DNA from: Modestobacter sp.
GTDB lineage: Bacteria > Actinomycetota > Actinomycetes > Mycobacteriales > Geodermatophilaceae
DNA length: 28,574 bases
Direction of reading: 5' to 3'
NCBI GenBank assembly: GCA_025965635.1
Contig: JAOPWO010000438.1
Location: 1-28,574 of the forward strand
A program made the position numbers and the translations under genes. The notes under the pieces were generated by a model, which saw nothing but the letters and a program-made list of their open reading frames with translations, did not search any database and had not been told where the DNA came from. Shown here piece after piece: positions 22,935-28,574 of the stretch; position 1 is the first letter of the stretch; each line of letters opens with the position of its first letter.

Positions 22935-24169
22935 GCTGTTACCTCAGCCTTCTGGGCCACGTCGACAAGGACGTCCGCAATGTGTCGAACCGTCTTCCGC
23001 CGGTCGAACTCGGCGCTGTAGTACCGCCGGGCCCGCCGGCCAAGCTCCGCGCGTTCATCGACACCGAGCCCGTAGAGGTGGCGAGCTCCGGCAGCCAGGG
23101 CCTCGCCGTCCCCGGCGTCGACGGTGACGCCGCATCCCGAGGCTCTCACCACGCGCGCACCCTCACCGTCGAGCGCCGCGAGCACCGGTCGCCCGCAAGC
23201 CAGATAAGCCTGAACCTTGCTGGGGATCGTGAGAGCGAATACCGGCGCCGGCTGCAGCGTCACCACCATCACGTCCGCCAGCGCGAACCAGGTGGGCATG
23301 CTCTCCGCGGTACGACGTCCTGGCAGGTGCACCGTCCGACCGAGGTCGCGCTTACGCACCTCGTCCGCCAGCCACCCAGCCCGACTGCCATCGCCCAGAA
23401 CGACCCAGTGCAGGTCCGGCAGGCCCCTGGTTGCCTCGGCAGCTTGGACCAGGGTTTCGAGTCCCTGCGCGGAGCCCAGATTGCCTGCGAACATCAGCAC
23501 GAAGCCCTGGGGAACTTCCGCCCGCTCGGGTGCGTCCTCGGGGACGGACACGGGCACGAACTCCTCCTCTGCCCAGTTGGGTGCATACGAGATCGCCTCC
23601 GTTCTGACGCCCTGCGCCAGCAGCGGTCCTCGAAAGGCCTCGGACTGGACCAGCACCCGTTCCATCCGCCGGTGCAGCCAGGCGCTCGCGGCGGTAGCCG
23701 CGCGGTCCAGCCATGGCCGCCGAAGCAGCCCCATGGCACGGAGGGTGTCCGGCCACAGGTCTTGCAACCACAGGACAACGGGCGCCCGCTTCACCCAACC
23801 CAGGACGGCGGCGGGAATCGTCACGGTGAGGGGTGAATATCCCACGACCAGGACCGCGTCCACCCGCCCGCGCAGCAGCAGCGGGCCCAGCAGCGATGCA
23901 GAAGCTGCGAAGGACAGGTAGTTCGCGGCCAGCCGAGCGGGCGTGCTGTTGCCCCTCGGGATCAGCGGTACCCGTGTGATCCGGGCGCCGAAGGCCGACT
24001 GGCGGACGGGCCGCAGAGGCCCGTACCCCGGGAAGAGCCGCCCAGCCGGATAATTCGGCTGCCCGGTCAGCACGTCCACCCGATGGCCGTCCGCAACGAG
24101 ACCGGCCACCAGGTCGTTGACCCGGAAGCCTTCCGGCCAGAAGTACTGCGACACAACAACCACGCGCAT
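22925..24169 (-). CDS. GT4 glycosyltransferase (WbuB-like)
   Basis: This 414-aa GT-B-fold transferase starts MRVVVVSQYFWPEGFRVNDL, the typical WbuB opening, and continues with LTGQPNYPAGRLFPGYG, LWLQDLWPDTLRAMG and IPSKVQAYLACGRPVLAAL. WbuB-type enzymes add N-acetyl-L-fucosamine or a related amino sugar to a lipid-linked glycan at the inner face of the membrane. The start at 24167-24169 is set by the family N-terminus; the frame extends 11 residues upstream without homology. It leads the leftward group of transferase, reductase and dehydrogenase. It is divergent from the 2-epimerase with about 108 bp between the starts, a shared control region without a clear promoter. It is probably cytoplasmic and peripherally membrane-bound. 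Confidence 0.92.
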   Translation of the reverse strand: MRVVVVSQYFWPEGFRVNDLVAGLVADGHRVDVLTGQPNYPAGRLFPGYGPLRPVRQSAFGARITRVPLIPRGNSTPARLAANYLSFAASASLLGPLLLRGRVDAVLVVGYSPLTVTIPAAVLGWVKRAPVVLWLQDLWPDTLRAMGLLRRPWLDRAATAASAWLHRRMERVLVQSEAFRGPLLAQGVRTEAISYAPNWAEEEFVPVSVPEDAPERAEVPQGFVLMFAGNLGSAQGLETLVQAAEATRGLPDLHWVVLGDGSRAGWLADEVRKRDLGRTVHLPGRRTAESMPTWFALADVMVVTLQPAPVFALTIPSKVQAYLACGRPVLAALDGEGARVVRASGCGVTVDAGDGEALAAGARHLYGLGVDERAELGRRARRYYSAEFDRRKTVRHIADVLVDVAQKAEVTACA

Positions 24170-24277
24170 CTGCCGCCCACGCCTCCCCCATCGGCGCCGC
24201 AACGACGCGGCCGCTCACGTCTCACGGCTCCAGTGCCGCCAAGGCTAGTACTCAGTGTTACGACTACGCTGCACCGG

Positions 24278-25387
24278 GTGAAGGTGTTGACGGTTGTCGG
24301 GACACGGCCGGAGGTCATCCGACTTTCCCGGGTAGTCGCGAGGTTGGACGAGTCCGTAGAGCACGTCCTGGTGCACACCGGGCAGAACTACGACCACCAG
24401 CTGAACGGGGTGTTCTTCCAGGAGATGGGGCTGCGCGACCCGGACCACGTGCTCGGAGTGGACACGACGAGTTTGGGCTCGGTCCTGGGCGACACCCTGG
24501 TGAAGACCGAAGCCGTCCTCAAGTCCGAGTCCCCGGACGCCTTCCTCGTCCTGGGCGACACGAACAGCGCCATCTCGGCGGTCATGGCCAAGCGGATGCA
24601 CATCCCCGTCTTCCACATGGAGGCAGGCAACCGCAGCTTTGACGAGAACGTGCCGGAGGAGACGAACCGACGACTCGTCGACCACGTTGCCGACTTCAAC
24701 CTCGTCTACACCGAGCACGCTCGGCGGAACTTGCTCGCGGAAGGTCTGCACCCTCGGCGCATCATGCTCACGGGTTCCCCCATGCGGGAGGTTCTAGACC
24801 ACTACCGCGACCGCATCGACGGGTCTGATGTGCTCGACCGCCTCGAGCTGACGCCCGGGTCCTACGTGCTCGTCAGTGCGCACCGCCAAGAGAACGTGGA
24901 CAAGCCAGCGCGCCTTATGGCGCTGCTCGATTGCCTCCGGGCAGTTCATCAGGAGACCGGCCTGATGGTGTTGGTGACCACGCACCCGCGGACGCGCAAG
25001 CGGCTCGACGACACACCCCACCCCGGGTCGTTGGACGGCGTGGTCTTCGCTGCCCCGTTCGGCTTCTTCGACTACGCGGCCCTCCAACAGAACGCGTACT
25101 GCGTACTCTCTGACAGCGGCACGATCAGCGAGGAAGCAGCCATTCTCGGCTTTCCAGCGGTGACTCTCCGCTCGTCCATCGAGCGGCCAGAAGCTCTCGA
25201 CACGGGCTCGATCATCACGACCGACCTCCGGGCAGAGAGCATCATGCTCGGCATGGCTTGCGCGGTGCGCGACCACCGTTCCGCGCCGGCGCCCGCGGAC
25301 TACGCACGGACGTCGTGTAGCACCGCCGTTCGCAACTTCATCATCTCGGTCACCCCGGAGCATGCTGTCTGGGCTGGCTTGCGGTGA
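24278..25387 (+). CDS. UDP-N-acetylglucosamine 2-epimerase family (CapG/FnlC/WbjD-like)
   Basis: This 369-aa non-hydrolysing 2-epimerase inverts C2 of a UDP-N-acetylhexosamine. By alignment with WecB, Asp94 (VLGDTNS), Glu115 (HMEAGNRSFDE), Glu128 (PEETNRR) and His202 (VSAHRQENVD) are the catalytic set; all are present. GTRPEVIRLS (8-17) is the version seen in enzymes of UDP-N-acetyl-L-fucosamine synthesis (CapG, FnlC), whereas WecB has GTRPEAIKM. The start GTG at 24278-24280 is set by homology, and a TANNNT box (TACGCT, 24265-24270) sits 7 bp before it, so the message may be leaderless. Its stop overlaps the next start by GTGA. With the reductase and WbuB-like transferase it suggests a FucNAc-like sugar. 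Confidence 0.92.
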   Translation: MKVLTVVGTRPEVIRLSRVVARLDESVEHVLVHTGQNYDHQLNGVFFQEMGLRDPDHVLGVDTTSLGSVLGDTLVKTEAVLKSESPDAFLVLGDTNSAISAVMAKRMHIPVFHMEAGNRSFDENVPEETNRRLVDHVADFNLVYTEHARRNLLAEGLHPRRIMLTGSPMREVLDHYRDRIDGSDVLDRLELTPGSYVLVSAHRQENVDKPARLMALLDCLRAVHQETGLMVLVTTHPRTRKRLDDTPHPGSLDGVVFAAPFGFFDYAALQQNAYCVLSDSGTISEEAAILGFPAVTLRSSIERPEALDTGSIITTDLRAESIMLGMACAVRDHRSAPAPADYARTSCSTAVRNFIISVTPEHAVWAGLR

Positions 25388-27870
25388 CGTCGGCCGGCTC
25401 GCGGCCCAGGCAGGTCCTTCTCGTCGCCGCTCACTTCCAGCCGGGCTTCCGGGCAGGTGGCCCGGTGCGGTCGCTCGCCCACATAGTCGACACCTGCCCG
25501 GAGGACACCCAGGTCACCGTTGTGACGCGTGATCGGGATCTTGGCGACGACGCCCCCTATCCCGACCTATCTGGGCGCTGGTGCGCCCGAGGGCGCCACC
25601 GCGTCTACTACTTGAACATCCGGAGTCTCCGCCAGTGGCTGCGCTTGCTGGCCGAGGTGCGCCGAGATCGATTCGAATTGTTGTATGCCAACAGCGTCTG
25701 GTCCCCCATGTTCACGGTCGTCCCGATCGTGGCGACGTCACTGGGATTGCTGCGCGCCGACCGTGTTCTCCTCGCACCCCGCGGCGAATTTTCGGCCGGC
25801 GCCCTCTCCCTGAAGTCTCGGAAGAAACGGTGGGCGCTGCGGCTCTGGGGGCCGGTCCTGCGACGTGGGCATGTCACATGGCACGCCTCATCGTCACGAG
25901 AGGCGGCTGACGTTCGCGCGGCCTTGCCTTGGGCGAAGGTCCAGGTGGTCGGCGACCAGGTGACGCTGCGCTCGGAAGCCCTACAGCCGCCCGACCCCCA
26001 TGAGGGCGCCCTGAGGATGGTCTTCCTCAGCCGGATCAGTGCGATGAAGAACCTCGCAGGCCTCTTGGCGGCCCTCACCCGGGTACGCGGGCCAGTGCAA
26101 CTGGACCTTTACGGCCCCATCGAAGACCGCACGTACTGGAGTCAGTGCCTCCTCCTCGCCGGCCAGGCGCCGGCCAACGTGACGATCACCTACCGCGGTG
26201 AGGTACGCCCCGACGAGGTCGTCCGCACTTTCCATCAGTATGACGCCTTCTGTCTGCCCACCCTGGGCGAGAACTTCGGCCATGTGATCGCCGAGAGCCT
26301 GGCCGCCTCCTGTCCGGTGATCTGCTCCGACCACACCCCGTGGTCGGCCACGCTGGCTGATGGGGGCGGAGCCGTCGTCAGCGACCTGGCGCCGGAAAGT
26401 CTGGCGGCTGCCCTGCAGGAGTGGATGGACCTTTCACCCGTCGAGCGGCACGCTCGCAGGCAGGCCGCGGGACGTGCGTACCAGCGGTGGCAGCGGAGCG
26501 TGAACGGCCACAACGTCCTCGACGTGCTGCGCGCCGAACAACCGCAGGAGCCCGGTGACGGACGGCGTCGGGTGGCGCTGGTCACCCAGGGGTTCGAGCT
26601 CGGCGGCGGCGTCCCCCAGGTGGCTCGGTGGCTGCGCGACGGATTGGAGGCGACATGGGACTACGTCGTCGACCACCACGATGTGGCAACCTCGCGCAAT
26701 GACGAGCTGAGTCGGCGACTCACCGCTCCACGCACTTGGTTCAAACGGAGCCTGCGGGGCACCACCGCCCCCGGGTCCGGTCCCGTGCGCTGGGGCGCCA
26801 ACGCGGTCGAGTTCGAGCCCATGCGCTACCGCCCGCGCACGGAGCTCACGAATGTCTTGAACGAGTACCAATTGGTCCAGGTGGTGGCCGGAGGGCCAGC
26901 CCTTGCCCGGCTGACCGAGCACGTTGGACCTCCGGTGGTCTTGCAAGTCGCGACCCTGGTGGCCTGGGAGCGCGCGTCGCAGCTGGCCGAGACCCCAGGC
27001 CCCCTCCGGATGTGGCGAACTGTGATGACCCGGATCGTGCAGCGTGTCGACCGACGAGCCCTGGCTGGTGTCGACGCCATCCTCGCCACGAACCGCGAAC
27101 TGCGTGACGCATTGCAGCCGGCTACCGCCGCCCCCGTCGTGGTGGCCGCGCTAGGGGTCGATGTCGACCGATACTTCCCCAACCCGGAAGGACTCCAGCA
27201 AGCGGGGCCCATCCTTTCTGTTTGCCGGTTGGGCGACCCGCGCAAGGGGCTTGCAAGAATGGTGCGGGCCTACGGCCTACTGGTCAGGGAGTTCCCTGAC
27301 GCGCCTCGTCTCGTGCTGGCGGGGAAGGGCTCGCCGCTCGCCACTACCAGGGAGACGATCGAGCGCCTCGGCTTGAGTGGGCGAGTGTCGATCCAGACGG
27401 ATGTGGACTTCGATGCGCTGCCACTGCTTTACCGCAGCGCTTCGCTGTTCGTGCAGGCATCCTTCGAAGAAGGATTCGGGTTATCCGTCGCCGAGGCCAT
27501 GGCCAGCGGACTGCCGGTTGTTTGCACGGACACAGCGGGTACCCGTGAGACGGTGCAGGACCACGAGACCGGATGGGTCGTGCCGCAGCAGCCCCTCGAG
27601 GTCGTCGAGACCGCCCTTGCGGCGGCGATGGCAGCCGCCCTGGGCGTCGAGGGAGTCACTCGGGGCGCGAATGGCCGGGCCCGCTGCGTGGCCCACTTCG
27701 CGGCTGACGTGACGATGAGGCGGGTGACATCCGTCTATGACGGCCTCCTCGGCCGTGGGCCTGATCGATCACCACCGCATGACTCGGCCAGCGAGCGGTT
27801 CATCCACCCGGGGACCATCGCCGATGGACGGCTTCGGCAGCCAGGAGTGGACGGCCGCCAGCAGGCGTAG
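25384..27870 (+). CDS. Double GT4 glycosyltransferase, two GT-B domains in one chain (828 aa)
   Basis: The frame starts with GTG overlapping the epimerase stop (GTGA) and is unbroken. Residues about 8-385 form a first GT4 unit, with AHFQPGFRAGGPVRSL near its N-terminus and an EX7E motif at Glu296/Glu304 (LGENFGHVIAE). A short Pro/Glu linker (about 384-394) leads to a second unit (395-790), beginning VALVTQGFELGGGVPQVARW, with ILSVCRLGDPRKGL at 610-623 and a second EX7E at Glu696/Glu704 (FEEGFGLSVAE). Both catalytic motifs are kept, so both halves may transfer sugars, perhaps adding two residues in sequence. The last ~34 codons lie over the end of the opposing GT2 gene and are low-complexity. 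Donor and acceptor sugars are unknown. Confidence 0.9.
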   Translation: MTSAGSRPRQVLLVAAHFQPGFRAGGPVRSLAHIVDTCPEDTQVTVVTRDRDLGDDAPYPDLSGRWCARGRHRVYYLNIRSLRQWLRLLAEVRRDRFELLYANSVWSPMFTVVPIVATSLGLLRADRVLLAPRGEFSAGALSLKSRKKRWALRLWGPVLRRGHVTWHASSSREAADVRAALPWAKVQVVGDQVTLRSEALQPPDPHEGALRMVFLSRISAMKNLAGLLAALTRVRGPVQLDLYGPIEDRTYWSQCLLLAGQAPANVTITYRGEVRPDEVVRTFHQYDAFCLPTLGENFGHVIAESLAASCPVICSDHTPWSATLADGGGAVVSDLAPESLAAALQEWMDLSPVERHARRQAAGRAYQRWQRSVNGHNVLDVLRAEQPQEPGDGRRRVALVTQGFELGGGVPQVARWLRDGLEATWDYVVDHHDVATSRNDELSRRLTAPRTWFKRSLRGTTAPGSGPVRWGANAVEFEPMRYRPRTELTNVLNEYQLVQVVAGGPALARLTEHVGPPVVLQVATLVAWERASQLAETPGPLRMWRTVMTRIVQRVDRRALAGVDAILATNRELRDALQPATAAPVVVAALGVDVDRYFPNPEGLQQAGPILSVCRLGDPRKGLARMVRAYGLLVREFPDAPRLVLAGKGSPLATTRETIERLGLSGRVSIQTDVDFDALPLLYRSASLFVQASFEEGFGLSVAEAMASGLPVVCTDTAGTRETVQDHETGWVVPQQPLEVVETALAAAMAAALGVEGVTRGANGRARCVAHFAADVTMRRVTSVYDGLLGRGPDRSPPHDSASERFIHPGTIADGRLRQPGVDGRQQA

Positions 27871-28574
27871 CCGCGACGACGTCAGGTCCCTCCGCTTCAC
27901 CAGGTCCGCCAGAAGCACACGGGGCAGAACGGCGAGTTCGCCCAGCCAGGCGAACACCGCCGTCCCGATCCCGAAGTTTGCCCGAGCGAACCACACTCTG
28001 TTCCGCGGAGAGTAGTAACTCCATCGAGGACCCGTGATCACCTGAGAAGCGTGGTGCACCGCTGGCGCCCCGCCATGGCAGACGATCTTGTATCCCGCCC
28101 TGCGGACACGGACACAGAAATCGACGTCCTCGTGTCCCAGGAAGTAGCTTCCGTCCATTCCGATCCGGTGGACGAGATCACCCCGCAAGAACATGGCCGC
28201 GCCGGTGACCCACTCACACTCCTGCACCCGGACGCCCGGATCGATCAAGGGTCGAGATGCTTTACGGAAGCGTGTCAGTCTGGCCGCCCCGGACTGGAGG
28301 CGCCCGTCGCCGAGCCGCAGGACCGGACCGACGACGCCGATGCGTGCGTCAGCTCGGAGGGTCTCGACGCACCGGCGAAACGACTCCGCCGAAATCTCGA
28401 GGTCGTTGTTCAGCAGAATCAGCACGTCACTATCTCGACCGGCGGCAACCCGCATGAACGCCGTCCCATATCCGAGATTGCGGTCCATGACCAGCCACTC
28501 CACATCGGCTGGAAGGCTTACCGGCCTCACCGAACGATCGTTGACCGCCACTACGACGTCGTCAACGAAAGGTG
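27769..28574 (-). CDS. GT2-family glycosyltransferase, 5' end cut by window edge
   Basis: About 268 codons are open to the right edge, so the N-terminus is missing. The visible start of the fold is VDDVVVAVND, then NLGYGTAF, and VLILLNNDLEIS, whose NND is the metal/UDP-binding DXD-like site. VTGAAMFLRGDL and FLGHEDVDFCVRVRRAGYKI (acceptor-side acidic pair Glu-Asp) are typical of rhamnosyl- and related GT2 transferases. The C-terminal part after about GPRWSYYSPRNRVWF includes a hydrophobic stretch (TAVFAWLGELAVLPRVLLA) that may associate with the membrane. It converges with the double GT4 gene, and their 3' ends overlap by 102 bp. It belongs to the same polysaccharide locus. Confidence 0.9.
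   Translation of the reverse strand, partial: PFVDDVVVAVNDRSVRPVSLPADVEWLVMDRNLGYGTAFMRVAAGRDSDVLILLNNDLEISAESFRRCVETLRADARIGVVGPVLRLGDGRLQSGAARLTRFRKASRPLIDPGVRVQECEWVTGAAMFLRGDLVHRIGMDGSYFLGHEDVDFCVRVRRAGYKIVCHGGAPAVHHASQVITGPRWSYYSPRNRVWFARANFGIGTAVFAWLGELAVLPRVLLADLVKRRDLTSSRLRLLAAVHSWLPKPSIGDGPRVDEPLAGRVMRW

Overview
The window comes from a high-GC actinobacterium (about 70% GC by eye). Codon use is strongly G/C-ending, GTG starts are frequent, and neighbouring genes often overlap by GTGA or ATGA. It also has an FprA-type reductase, an FdxA-type ferredoxin, an IclR regulator and a type I-E CRISPR relic of actinobacterial style. A soil genus such as a Geodermatophilales or Pseudonocardiales member would fit, but the genus is a guess.

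Region 1 (1-18189) is a catabolic island read leftward from about 17063, with an IclR regulator (17374-18189) divergent from it. In transcription order it encodes 2-hydroxypenta-2,4-dienoate hydratase, acylating acetaldehyde dehydrogenase, 4-hydroxy-2-oxovalerate aldolase, a 7Fe ferredoxin, an FprA-like ferredoxin reductase, a Rieske oxygenase, an alpha/beta (MhpC/CarC-like) hydrolase, a 4,5-dihydroxyphthalate-decarboxylase-family protein, an ABC importer (lipoprotein, ATPase, permease), a molybdenum hydroxylase (small Fe-S subunit plus a fused Mo-FAD subunit) and a class III (LigB-like) extradiol dioxygenase cut by the left edge. The logic is uptake of an organic acid or heteroaromatic compound, Mo- and Rieske-dependent hydroxylation, possible decarboxylation, meta cleavage, C-C hydrolysis, and conversion of the dienoate to pyruvate and acetyl-CoA. 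The substrate is not fixed by the sequence.

Region 2 (18190-19340) is a scar of a type I-E CRISPR-Cas locus. It holds the HD-nuclease part of cas3 only, whose stop codon lies in a partial CRISPR repeat. A 32-nt spacer, one full repeat, a short transposase-like fragment and a degenerate inverted repeat copy lie beside it. No other cas gene is present.

Region 3 (19341-28574) is a surface-polysaccharide locus. It has two tandem low-molecular-weight protein tyrosine phosphatases, then (minus strand) a UDP-sugar 6-dehydrogenase, an RmlD/FnlB-like reductase and a WbuB-like glycosyltransferase. Divergent from these are a CapG/FnlC-like UDP-GlcNAc 2-epimerase and an unusual double GT4 glycosyltransferase. 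A GT2 glycosyltransferase runs off the right edge. The reductase, epimerase and WbuB-like transferase together resemble the N-acetyl-L-fucosamine branch of capsule/O-antigen synthesis, but the required 4,6-dehydratase (FnlA/CapE) is not in the window.
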